Shown: positions 27,286 through 34,429 of the stretch, in pieces | Layout: each line of letters begins with the position of its first letter | Numbering within the stretch: position 1 is the stretch's first letter | NCBI GenBank assembly: GCA_902524235.1 | Contig: CABZCF010000001.1 | Location: 1 to 64,000, forward strand | Reading direction: 5' to 3' | Origin: an uncultured Pelagibacteraceae bacterium | GTDB taxonomy: Bacteria > Pseudomonadota > Alphaproteobacteria > Pelagibacterales > Pelagibacteraceae | DNA length: 64,000 nucleotides | The notes under the pieces: generated by a model | Databases searched by the model: none | Seen by the model: only the letters and a program-made list of their open reading frames with translations | What the model was told of the DNA's origin: nothing | Translations under genes and position numbers: made by a program

Positions 27286-27492
27286 TCAATTTATATTTTC
27301 TTTACCGTAATAAATTATACCGGTGCCATCACAATCTATGCACACTTCCTCTGGATGGCATTCGAGGATAATTCCATTGCCACTACACTCAAGACATTCA
27401 CCAACAATTTCATTACAATAAATTTTGCCCTCTTTAACAATCCTTCTTTTTATAAAGTGCTCAGAAAAAATAATTACATTATTTTTTTTCAT
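27286..27492 (-). CDS. Small protein with DnaJ-type CxxCxGxG zinc motifs
   Basis: 68 residues. Two cysteine motifs (CLECSGNG and CIDCDGTG) resemble half of the DnaJ zinc-finger region, so the protein probably binds one zinc ion. There is no J domain. Last of a tight group of six small minus-strand genes. Function unknown. Confidence 0.65.
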   Translation of the reverse strand: MKKNNVIIFSEHFIKRRIVKEGKIYCNEIVGECLECSGNGIILECHPEEVCIDCDGTGIIYYGKENIN

Positions 27493-27499
27493 AGTAATT

Positions 27500-27772
27500 T
27501 TATTTATTTTTTAACTGACTGTGGATGTAATCTATTTCTATAGCATTTTGTTCTAGATCTCTTCTAATTCTTAAAAATTTAAAAAAATAATAAGTGTTTA
27601 TTGGCAAGTTAAAAATTCTTAATAAAAAACCCAGTAATGGTCTTTTTTCATAATATTTATTATTTACCGTGTCAGTGAGATCCACAGATACTAAGTATAA
27701 TTCTGTATCTCTTCTCCAATCCAAACAATATTGCAATCGATCCTTAAGCCTTTTTTTAATTAAATAGTTCAT
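27500..27772 (-). CDS. Hypothetical protein, 90 aa
   Basis: Basic, predicted mostly helical protein (MNYLIKKRLKDRLQYCLDWR start). No family recognised. The ATG at 27772 is chosen because it overlaps the TGA of the 55-aa gene upstream (ATGA overlap), which the longer track start would not explain. A short hydrophobic stretch (LLGFLLRIFNLPINTYYFF) could be membrane associated. Confidence 0.55.
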   Translation of the reverse strand: MNYLIKKRLKDRLQYCLDWRRDTELYLVSVDLTDTVNNKYYEKRPLLGFLLRIFNLPINTYYFFKFLRIRRDLEQNAIEIDYIHSQLKNK

Positions 27773-27936
27773 TGATATATTGCTATCTGTCTGTAACACT
27801 GCGGTTTTTCAGAGGATTTACCTATTATTTCTATTTTGCCATTTCGAACAAAATAAACCCAGTAATAATTCTCATTATTCTCCTCATCTATTACTTCTTC
27901 TATTCTTATTTCAGTTATTTTATCTATTTTTTTCAT
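27769..27936 (-). CDS. Hypothetical small protein, 55 aa (not in ORF track)
   Basis: Reading frame MKKIDKITEIRIEEVIDEEN, then a segment YYWVYFVRNGKIEIIG that looks like two beta strands, ending AIYQ. Too short for the track. Support: it is linked at both ends by overlapping start/stop codons to neighbouring small genes (4-nt overlap downstream, 17-nt upstream). Unknown function. Confidence 0.5.
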   Translation of the reverse strand: MKKIDKITEIRIEEVIDEENNENYYWVYFVRNGKIEIIGKSSEKPQCYRQIAIYQ

Positions 27937-28096
27937 CTAATTCTTTTTTTGCAGGAAGAGGAGCTATCTCTCCCCACAAGATATAGTCATCTATGGTGCC
28001 CAAAACCAGATTTGCACTGGTACCCATCGCAGTGGAACAAGTTTTACTTGTCGCGTCTAACTGTTTCGCCATTTGAGCATATAAATTTTTTTTCAT
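27920..28096 (-). CDS. Hypothetical small protein, 58 aa
   Basis: Start chosen at ATG 28096 (MKKNLYAQMAKQLDATSK), which overlaps the stop of the 32-aa membrane peptide gene (TAATG). The track start at 28180 would run through that gene. An amphipathic N-terminal half is followed by LGTIDDYILWGEIAPLPAKK. No family recognised. Confidence 0.45.
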   Translation of the reverse strand: MKKNLYAQMAKQLDATSKTCSTAMGTSANLVLGTIDDYILWGEIAPLPAKKELDEKNR

Positions 28097-28194
28097 TAAA
28101 CTCCTAACAATAATTTTCCTAAATAAAATACTCCAAATCCTAAAATTGTTACTAAAATTATACTTGTTAAGATTTGCCATATAAAACTAAACAT
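28096..28194 (-). CDS. Single-span membrane peptide, 32 aa (not in ORF track)
   Basis: MFSFIWQILTSIILVTILGF, then GVFYLGKLLLGV: essentially one transmembrane helix. It lies 4 nt after the 70-aa gene and overlaps the next start (TAATG), so it is embedded in the small-gene operon. The size and hydrophobicity resemble small regulatory membrane peptides or toxins, but that is only an inference. Confidence 0.45.
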   Translation of the reverse strand: MFSFIWQILTSIILVTILGFGVFYLGKLLLGV

Positions 28195-28198
28195 AGTA

Positions 28199-28411
28199 TC
28201 AATGTAATTTTTCTTCTTTAATAGAATTCATCAAATTTTTATCTATATTAATATATTCAGAACTAGAAATAACGTCAGTAATATCTATTTTGCCTTCTAG
28301 GTACATTATGCAAAAAGATTTAGTAATTTCTTTTTTCAATTCCTCATCTGTCATTTCTAATGGATTTCTAAAATCCATATCTATTGTAATTAATGTTTTT
28401 GTATGCTTCAT
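28199..28411 (-). CDS. Hypothetical small protein, 70 aa
   Basis: First gene of the minus-strand small-gene cluster. It has a GGAG Shine-Dalgarno (ATGGAGAACAG before the ATG), unusual here. Acidic/hydrophobic protein (TLITIDMDFRNPLEMTDEEL); no family recognised. Its upstream region carries one arm of the 18-bp inverted repeat at 28431. Confidence 0.55.
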   Translation of the reverse strand: MKHTKTLITIDMDFRNPLEMTDEELKKEITKSFCIMYLEGKIDITDVISSSEYINIDKNLMNSIKEEKLH

Positions 28412-28465
28412 CTGTTCTCCATTTTTTTATCGTTGAAGCTAATTAAAGCTAGAAAGGATATTCAG

Positions 28466-28495
28466 ATGACAACAAGACAGGAGGCAAAAAAATGA
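28466..28495 (+). CDS. Putative 9-codon leader ORF
   Basis: ATG ACA ACA AGA CAG GAG GCA AAA AAA TGA, preceded by AAAGGA 7 nt before the ATG. Its stop overlaps the next tiny start (ATGA). The end is A AAA AAA, a classic -1 slippery heptamer which would fuse it to the following 19-codon ORF. Speculative. Confidence 0.3.
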   Translation: MTTRQEAKK

Positions 28496-28551
28496 AAGGA
28501 ATGCCTTTGAGTATATCGCTATATCTCACATCTGAATTGAAAGAACTTTAA
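28492..28551 (+). CDS. Putative 19-aa peptide with strong Shine-Dalgarno
   Basis: MKGMPLSISLYLTSELKEL, ending inside the right arm of the structured element. AGGAGG sits 7 nt before the ATG, the best ribosome-binding site noted in the window. It may be a leader peptide, a small toxin or chance. The 9-codon ORF upstream is translationally coupled to it. Confidence 0.35.
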   Translation: MKGMPLSISLYLTSELKEL

Positions 28552-28570
28552 ATTAGCTCCAACGTATACA

Positions 28571-28610
28571 TATATACTCCGGCAAACTTTAGACTTCACT
28601 GGAGTATATA
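28571..28610. promoter_or_regulatory. Inverted pair of a 12-bp motif (CCGGAGTATATA) before the nuclease gene
   Basis: TATATACTCCGG at 28571-28582 and CTGGAGTATATA at 28599-28610 form an inverted pair (one mismatch) with centres 28 bp apart. A third copy, CCGGAGTATATA, lies just after the gene (29163-29174). The right-hand site contains TATACT, a possible -10, and GGAG, a possible ribosome-binding site, close to the ATG at 28616. Probably an operator region. Confidence 0.5.
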
Positions 28611-28615
28611 CTTAC

Positions 28616-29146
28616 ATGAAAAATATTTTATACGCACAAGTTGGAAATGCTGTCCAGCACGGAATTTTCAACGCTCTCTCCAAAAAGATGAGTCTCAAAG
28701 ATGCTATTAGTGATGCTCAATATATGTTTAAATATACTCTAGCAAAAAAAACGAAGGATAAGATTTTAGATAATCTTTTTTTCCAAATTGAGTCTCTAAT
28801 CAAAAGAGGTTATTTTGAATTTGTTAATATTGGTAAAATCCAAAGTTACCAAAAAATTAAAGTTAGTAAAAAAAATGGTAAAATTGGAAGATTGGACTTT
28901 GAATTTGCTCCTAAAAAAAAACAACAAAATGGAACAATTGTTGAATTAAAGTGTACTTGGAATGACCCTAAAAAAGTCTCAAAGAAAATTATAAAACAAA
29001 TGCAAAATTATAAAAAAAATACTACTAAGACTTGTATGATTTGTTTTTTAAAGGTGAATTTAAGCCCATCAAAGACATTTATTAACTGTTTTCCTCACTG
29101 GTATTTGGTAAAAATACCCAAAAAAAAGTCTAAAAAAGCTGCATAA
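28616..29146 (+). CDS. Putative PD-(D/E)XK nuclease
   Basis: 176 residues. The nuclease signature is visible as GRLDFEF (Asp94) followed, after a short turn, by TIVELKCTW (Glu110-Leu-Lys112). The N-terminal half is helical with a conserved-looking Glu59. The C-terminus is Lys-rich. It is bracketed by CCGGAGTATATA motifs and is the first gene of the plus-strand cassette. A DNA-cleaving effector is an inference from the motif; no named family recognised. Confidence 0.6.
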   Translation: MKNILYAQVGNAVQHGIFNALSKKMSLKDAISDAQYMFKYTLAKKTKDKILDNLFFQIESLIKRGYFEFVNIGKIQSYQKIKVSKKNGKIGRLDFEFAPKKKQQNGTIVELKCTWNDPKKVSKKIIKQMQNYKKNTTKTCMICFLKVNLSPSKTFINCFPHWYLVKIPKKKSKKAA

Positions 29147-29162
29147 AACTTGAAAAATTCAT

Positions 29163-29174
29163 CCGGAGTATATA
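29163..29174 (+). promoter_or_regulatory. Third copy of the CCGGAGTATATA motif
   Basis: Exact 12-bp match in direct orientation, 17 nt after the nuclease-like gene stop and before the structured leader of the sigma-like gene. Confidence 0.45.
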
Positions 29175-29179
29175 TATTA

Positions 29180-29289
29180 AATAAATAAAGATCGAAGTGA
29201 TCTTTGCACAACAGCAGCCCTCGTGTTGCTAAAAGATGTATATGATACACTTGCAAGTTCTCTTTGATCATAATTGATAAAGGAGAAAC
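29180..29289 (+). ncRNA. Candidate structured 5' leader of the sigma-like gene
   Basis: Between two cassette genes: hairpin AAGATC-GAAGT-GATCTT, stem CAACA...TGTTG and hairpin TGTAT-ATG-ATACA, the last two enclosed by TTGCA...TGCAA and possibly TGATC...GATCA. The segment ends with AAAGGAG, 4 nt before the ATG at 29290. It could control translation of the downstream gene or contain its promoter. Confidence 0.4.
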
Positions 29290-29814
29290 ATGACGCAAGT
29301 AAGTATCGATGCATCTAATAATATTTCAAAGTTAGCATCGGAAAATGAGTACCGTTCTTTGATAGCTGAATTTTACACAAATCAGCGAAAAGGATGGATT
29401 ATCCACATGAAAAAAAGAGGTGTGGACATCAACGATGCAGAGGATATTTTTTCCTCTGTAATTGAGTATTTGCTACAACCAAAATCATACAGCAAATATT
29501 TATCATCCAACATAAAATATAATCCTGCAAAAGAAGGTCTGGCAAAAATAGCTGGTTTTGCAACTTTTATATTCAAAATATTTAGAACTAAGATTTCTAA
29601 TTATTTTAGAAGTTGCAAGAGAAGTATTGAGGCCATGACTAAATATGCGCAAACTTTATGTGACGATGCCTTCAACCCAGAAAAAATAGTAGAAAAAGCA
29701 GAGGAGAAATCCTCTGCTTTTAAAGACAATTACATTGTTTTTACTAATACTAATTTCAAAATTAACCAAACTAACAATGCTGGTGTCACGCGACACAGCA
29801 ATGTAGCTGCATAA
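29290..29814 (+). CDS. Sigma-70 region 2-like protein
   Basis: 174 residues, strong AAAGGAG ribosome-binding site. DINDAEDIFSSVIEYLL followed by FATFIFKIFRTKISNYFRSC resembles ECF sigma region 2 (core-binding helix plus -10 recognition). No region 4 is visible; the C-terminal 40 residues are low-complexity and Asn-rich. It may be a truncated or phage-type sigma factor, or an unrelated helical protein. It could regulate the cassette. Confidence 0.5.
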   Translation: MTQVSIDASNNISKLASENEYRSLIAEFYTNQRKGWIIHMKKRGVDINDAEDIFSSVIEYLLQPKSYSKYLSSNIKYNPAKEGLAKIAGFATFIFKIFRTKISNYFRSCKRSIEAMTKYAQTLCDDAFNPEKIVEKAEEKSSAFKDNYIVFTNTNFKINQTNNAGVTRHSNVAA

Positions 29815-29831
29815 CAAAAAAGGAGAACAAA

Positions 29832-31637
29832 ATGCACCCAGAACTAAAAGCACAAACAGAAGTGGCTATCAAAAATAAAGATGATAGATCATTTATTGAT
29901 CCAGCAAACTTTTACGAAAGTGAGAGAAACTCTGGATATAAAAATACTGGTAACGCTTTATATGAAATAATTGATAATGCTTATGAAGCAAATGCTAGTA
30001 AAATTTTTATTGTTGCAAAAAATAAACCTGGAACCAATCAACCAGAAGCTTTAGCTGTTATTGACAATGGAACAGGGATGCCAAAAGACTTTCTTCATAC
30101 AGCTTGTAAAATTGGAGGTACTCACAGACCATCAGCTGATAAACCTCTCAAAAGAAAAGGTTATGGGCGATTTGGTCATGGTCTACCAAAATCCTCTATA
30201 AGTCAAACAAGATCATTTTCTGTCTTTACAAAAAATGAGAGTGATACTAAATGGAGAGCTCTGACAGTAGACATTGATGAGTTAATTAAACAAAATACAA
30301 CTCAATTACCATTTGAAAAAGAAGTTAATGAACTTCCAGAGTTTGTTGAAAATTGTTTAAGCGAAAATTTTTCAGAAGATAAAACTGGTACAATTGTAGT
30401 TTGGAACAATTGTGACAGGATGACATGGAAAACAGATGAAGCTTTAAGAAATAATCTTGGATGGAGGGTTTCGATGTCTTATTGGAGAAATTTGAAAACT
30501 GGATTAATAATATCTGTATTAGATAGAAAAGTAAGTCCTATAGATCCTTTGTTCTTAGACGAAAGTTGCGAGCATGTTGAAACCTGTGACTCAAATAATT
30601 TAAAAGCAATTCCTTATGAAACTTGGAAATGGCCTTTTAAAGTTAAATCTGAAGGAAAAGAGGAAATAATTAATGCAGAAATTAGAATGTCAAGATTTCC
30701 ACCTAAATTTGGTTCAAAAGATGGAATTAATGACACTAAAGGAAAAAATATATCCATTAGAGGAAAAATTATGTCTGAGCACAATGGTATTCTTTTTTAC
30801 AGACAAGGAAGATACATTGATTGTATGAGACATATTCCTGCCGAAGCGAAGAAAAGTAGACAATTCCAAAGTTATGATGCAAATTATAAGATTGAGGTTA
30901 ACTTTCCGTCTTCTCTTGATGAGTCTTTTGGAATATCTACTAACAAACAATATGTAAATTTACCTTTCTCTACTTTAAACTCAGATGGTTGGGTAAGGTT
31001 AATGACCGAGTCTGCTTCATTATATTCTGATGCAAAGAAAGCTTCTTTAAATTCAGATCTTGAGGCACTTCAGAATGCAAATGCTGCCATTCAAGCAATC
31101 GATGACTCGGATAAAATACTTAATAGGGAAGGTTCTGATCCGGTTCAAGAACAAAAAAAACAAAGAACTGAAGAACTTGCATCAAAAAATCTTGAAAAAG
31201 TTATAGATTTAGAAGTTGAAAGAAGAAAAAAAGCTCTGAATACAGAAGATATTGATAAAGAAAAAGTCAGAGCAGAAATAACTCCACAATATGCTTCTTC
31301 TAAAAGAAATTTTGATTACGAGGAAAAAGGAGAGCATGCGCCGTTCTTTAGATGTGAACCTGTAGGAGGCGTGAGAAACTACTGGATTAATAAAGATCAC
31401 AACTTCTTTAAAAAAATATGGATGAATCCGCGTTGTGATGACTTTATGAAGGAGTCATTGAAACTTATGATATCTGCAATAGGTGAATCATCTCTTGGCG
31501 CAGCTGATGAAGGTAAAAGATGGTACTTTACTGAAATGACAGAATGGTCAAGACATCTACATGTTACTGCTGATACTTTTGTTGAAAAATTTAATTTAGA
31601 TCGAGATGACGATTTTGATGATAAACTGCCAAATTAG
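29832..31637 (+). CDS. GHKL (Hsp90/MutL/MORC-like) ATPase
   Basis: 601 residues. Bergerat ATP-binding motifs are in the N-terminal 120 residues: N-box EIIDNAYEANA (45-55), DNGTGM (78-83) and GRFGHGLPKS (112-121). A transducer-like region and a charged helical segment (about 400-480) follow, then a C-terminal domain with no recognised motif. Related GHKL proteins occur in prokaryotic defence and restriction loci. AAGGAG ribosome-binding site before ATG. It is 12 nt upstream of the DruA-like gene. Confidence 0.8.
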   Translation: MHPELKAQTEVAIKNKDDRSFIDPANFYESERNSGYKNTGNALYEIIDNAYEANASKIFIVAKNKPGTNQPEALAVIDNGTGMPKDFLHTACKIGGTHRPSADKPLKRKGYGRFGHGLPKSSISQTRSFSVFTKNESDTKWRALTVDIDELIKQNTTQLPFEKEVNELPEFVENCLSENFSEDKTGTIVVWNNCDRMTWKTDEALRNNLGWRVSMSYWRNLKTGLIISVLDRKVSPIDPLFLDESCEHVETCDSNNLKAIPYETWKWPFKVKSEGKEEIINAEIRMSRFPPKFGSKDGINDTKGKNISIRGKIMSEHNGILFYRQGRYIDCMRHIPAEAKKSRQFQSYDANYKIEVNFPSSLDESFGISTNKQYVNLPFSTLNSDGWVRLMTESASLYSDAKKASLNSDLEALQNANAAIQAIDDSDKILNREGSDPVQEQKKQRTEELASKNLEKVIDLEVERRKKALNTEDIDKEKVRAEITPQYASSKRNFDYEEKGEHAPFFRCEPVGGVRNYWINKDHNFFKKIWMNPRCDDFMKESLKLMISAIGESSLGAADEGKRWYFTEMTEWSRHLHVTADTFVEKFNLDRDDDFDDKLPN

Positions 31638-31649
31638 GTATTTATCATT

Positions 31650-33626
31650 ATGTCTGAAATAGTTCCAGATATCAGATCAGAAGATCTTAACTTTATTAAA
31701 GATAAAGTTATTGAAAGTAAGGAAGACTCCTTTTTTGATTTGGTATCTGAGCTTAGATTAAAAAGTGAGCAACCTGGTACTACGACGGACTCGCTTAAAT
31801 TTAAAACTTTCTGTAGTTTGTTAGCAGATCTAGTTGATCTAGGTTGGTCTATCGAAATAACTCGAAAAGGTTTTGAAATATCTCCTCCTAAATATGTAAA
31901 ATCTGATGAAGCTAAAATAAAGGCTAGAAATTCAAACTGGAGAGCTGCTGAAAATGATATTCGAAATCTTCAAGATGTAACTTTTATAAATAAATTAAGA
32001 AAACCTCCGGTAGGTTCAAAAAATAAATCAATAGATTTATTGGTAGATAATGGAGATGAGCTTAAAAAGTTATTTGAAGAAGTCAATTCTTTAAAAGATG
32101 AAAATAAAAAAGTTGAGGCTCTAAAAAAGATAATTAAGCCAGAAATTCAACATTGTTTTTTGGATGAAATCTGTTCATTTACTGGCTTAAGATTAATGGA
32201 TATATGGAGATACTTCAGACTTACGTGGTCAATGCCGTACCAAACTTCTAATGCAAGAACTATGCCGTTTTTAGTTCGAAATGGCGCAAGACCAAATAAA
32301 CCTATTATTGGAATTTTCCAGCTTGTTAATCCCTTTTTTAATAACACTGGAAGAAATAGTTTTTTACGTTGGGATAATTACTTAAGTGCGGCTCAAGAAA
32401 TAAAAAACAAAAATTTAACTGTTGATGAACTTGCAGATGCTTTTTTACAAATAATTGACAAATCATTAAAAGAAACAAGATATGACGATTTAATAGATGA
32501 TCAGAATCTTATAAAAAAACCTACCCAAAAAGTTATCTCAAAATTAACAGATTTAGCTGAGCAATACAGAATTGAGGAAACTGAAGAGGAAAAAATTCAA
32601 TTTAAAAAAATTAAGATTAAAACTAGAAGAGAAGTGGAGACACCTTTATCAAAGTCTAGTGAGAAAATGTATCTAAAAAAAAGATCAAAAAGATTATCAA
32701 AACTTCTTTTTGCTCGAATGATATTCAACGAATATAATTTGAAAAAAAATCCTAAAAAAGCCATTACAATAATGTTGCAGATTAGAGATGGTCAACGAGC
32801 AATGAACATTGCCCTTGAATACATTAGACAAGGAATTTATAGCACTCAGGCAGCTGATTTAAACGTTTGTGGTTCAATTGCACCTTACAATGAATTATTG
32901 GGTGGTAAATTAATCACTCTTCTTTCAACTTCTAAAAATGTAATGGAGAAATATGATGAAAATTATAAAAAAGAAAAAAGTATTATTTCTTCAGCAGTTG
33001 CTGGTAGAAATATAATCAAACCATCAAAATTATTATTTCTAACAGTTTCAAGTTTATATGATATTGCCAGTAGTCAATATAACAGGCTTAAACTTTATCA
33101 AAAAAATTATCCTAAATTAAAAACCGATTTAATATTTCACGAGGCTGGTTTCACTGAAGGAATAGGTAGTTATCATATAAGTCAAAAAACAAGTGATCTG
33201 ATAAATGAGCTGACAGGTAAAGTTAAAAAATATGAAAAAAAAAGTATTTCTGGAAAAGGCCATAGTCACAAAATTAGAAAAATTATTATTGGTTTGAAAA
33301 TTTTAAATTTAAGACAAGAAGATATAATGATGCATAACCAAAGGAGAAGAAATTACGTTTTTTTTCACAAAAATAAAAAAAATATGATCAAATATCTATA
33401 CGGGTTAAAGAAAATTGAACACTTTAATCATTGTAGTTCTGATCTAAGTATTGCAGATGCATGGATAAAAAGATGGGTTATAAAAAGAATACAACGAAAA
33501 GAAAGTTTAGAAAAAATCGGTGTTTCGAATTATAAAACAGTATCCTCTCTTTTTGAAAATGTAGTAAAAGAATTTCCTTTCGATAAGGATAGAAATTTAA
33601 ATTTATTCTCAAATATTAACATTTAA
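31650..33626 (+). CDS. DruA-like (DUF4338-type) protein
   Basis: 658 residues. The central NKPIIGIFQLVNPFF...FLRWDNY and the later CGSIAPYNELLGGKLITLLS (408-427) plus SAVAGRNIIKPSKL and SSQYNRLKL match, as far as I recall, the long DUF4338/DruA proteins of Druantia anti-phage loci. Biochemical function of that family is not settled. It follows the GHKL ATPase at 12 nt, so the pair is probably one functional unit. Family call from memory of the pattern, not a search. Confidence 0.6.
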   Translation: MSEIVPDIRSEDLNFIKDKVIESKEDSFFDLVSELRLKSEQPGTTTDSLKFKTFCSLLADLVDLGWSIEITRKGFEISPPKYVKSDEAKIKARNSNWRAAENDIRNLQDVTFINKLRKPPVGSKNKSIDLLVDNGDELKKLFEEVNSLKDENKKVEALKKIIKPEIQHCFLDEICSFTGLRLMDIWRYFRLTWSMPYQTSNARTMPFLVRNGARPNKPIIGIFQLVNPFFNNTGRNSFLRWDNYLSAAQEIKNKNLTVDELADAFLQIIDKSLKETRYDDLIDDQNLIKKPTQKVISKLTDLAEQYRIEETEEEKIQFKKIKIKTRREVETPLSKSSEKMYLKKRSKRLSKLLFARMIFNEYNLKKNPKKAITIMLQIRDGQRAMNIALEYIRQGIYSTQAADLNVCGSIAPYNELLGGKLITLLSTSKNVMEKYDENYKKEKSIISSAVAGRNIIKPSKLLFLTVSSLYDIASSQYNRLKLYQKNYPKLKTDLIFHEAGFTEGIGSYHISQKTSDLINELTGKVKKYEKKSISGKGHSHKIRKIIIGLKILNLRQEDIMMHNQRRRNYVFFHKNKKNMIKYLYGLKKIEHFNHCSSDLSIADAWIKRWVIKRIQRKESLEKIGVSNYKTVSSLFENVVKEFPFDKDRNLNLFSNINI

Positions 33627-33628
33627 AT

Positions 33629-33754
33629 ATGAATTTATATCTTATGATAATATTAATAATTTTATTGCTTATTGGCCTATATGCCTTAATAAGAAATTTA
33701 GATGTTATTAGGATAATTCTAATTTATGTTAGAGATAAATTACTTGGAAAGTAA
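33629..33754 (+). CDS. Small membrane protein, 41 aa (not in ORF track)
   Basis: MNLYLMIILIILLLIGLYAL then IRNLDVIRIILIYVRDKLLGK: one transmembrane helix and a basic tail. It starts 2 nt after the DruA-like gene and overlaps the convergent hisG end by 15 nt. It probably belongs to the cassette transcript. Function unknown. Confidence 0.45.
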   Translation: MNLYLMIILIILLLIGLYALIRNLDVIRIILIYVRDKLLGK

Positions 33755-34429
33755 TCGGATTAAGTTCTTTAATCCTTTTTTCTTACTATTTTTTTTTGAA
33801 GTGAAAATACAGGCTTGAGATTTTAAGATCTGCCCATCATTAAGCACCCTTAGCTTGTTAGCTTTTAAAGTTTGCCCTGAAGAAGTTATGTCGCTTATGA
33901 ATTCTGCAGTTCCAATGACAGGCATAAGTTCTGTAGCTCCTAAAGACTTAACAATTTGAAAGTTTGTTACACCCCTCTCATATAAAAATGATCTTGTTAA
34001 ATTTGGATATTTAGTGCCAATTCTTACTAGAGTTTTATTTTTCTTTCTAAATTCGTCTGCCACCTCATCCAAATCTAGGGTTGTAAAAAGGTCAATATTT
34101 TCCTCTCTAACAGCAAGAACTAAGTTAGCATAACCAAATGGAAGTCTTTTAACTAAATTAATTTTTTTTTGAATATTAATCTCTGATTCTTTTAAAAGAT
34201 CGTATCCACTAATTCCTATATCTAAATTTCCAATTGATAATTGTTCAATTATTTCACGAGCGTGTAAAAACAAAACCCTAATATTTGATTTACCTTTTAT
34301 TTTACCAAATAAATCTCTTTCTCCTCTTTCAGAAAATATTTTTAATTTTCTTTTTCTTAATAGATTTTCTGTGAAGTTTTTTAATCTTCCTTTTGAGACA
34401 ATTCCAATGTTTATGTTATCTTTATTCAT
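33740..34429 (-). CDS. hisG: ATP phosphoribosyltransferase catalytic subunit (short form)
   Basis: First step of histidine synthesis. About 229 residues, the short form that needs HisZ. NIGIVSKGRLKNFTENLL, GNLDIGISGYDLL and SSGQTLKANKLRVL follow the family. The ATG at 34429 is chosen (MNKDNINIGI); it overlaps the hisZ stop by 8 nt (ATGAATAA). Last gene of tRNA-His-hisS-hisZ-hisG. Confidence 0.93.
   Translation of the reverse strand: MNKDNINIGIVSKGRLKNFTENLLRKRKLKIFSERGERDLFGKIKGKSNIRVLFLHAREIIEQLSIGNLDIGISGYDLLKESEINIQKKINLVKRLPFGYANLVLAVREENIDLFTTLDLDEVADEFRKKNKTLVRIGTKYPNLTRSFLYERGVTNFQIVKSLGATELMPVIGTAEFISDITSSGQTLKANKLRVLNDGQILKSQACIFTSKKNSKKKGLKNLIRLLSK

Larger units (their letters stand above)
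28431..28564. ncRNA. Candidate structured RNA / palindromic element in the divergent region
   Basis: Nested inverted repeats: CGTTGAAGCTAATTAAAG (28431-28448) pairs with CTTTAAATTAGCTCCAACG (28546-28564) over 17 base pairs with one mismatch and one bulge. Inside, ATTCAGATG (28460-28468) pairs perfectly with CATCTGAAT (28529-28537). Within the core, AAAGG-AATG-CCTTT and GAGTATA-TCGC-TATATCTC form small hairpins. Orientation is unclear. It might instead be a MITE-like element with terminal inverted repeats. Confidence 0.6.

Noticed and set aside
27772-28107. Plus-strand ORFs of 111 and 68 aa opposite the small-gene operon
   Set aside because: Composition is a mirror of the overlapping minus-strand genes (Phe/Tyr/Ile-rich shadow), with no ribosome-binding site or family features.
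33629-33754. Resemblance of the 41-aa membrane peptide to NuoK/MnhC fragments
   Set aside because: Similarity is limited to generic hydrophobic helices; kept only as an unknown small membrane protein.
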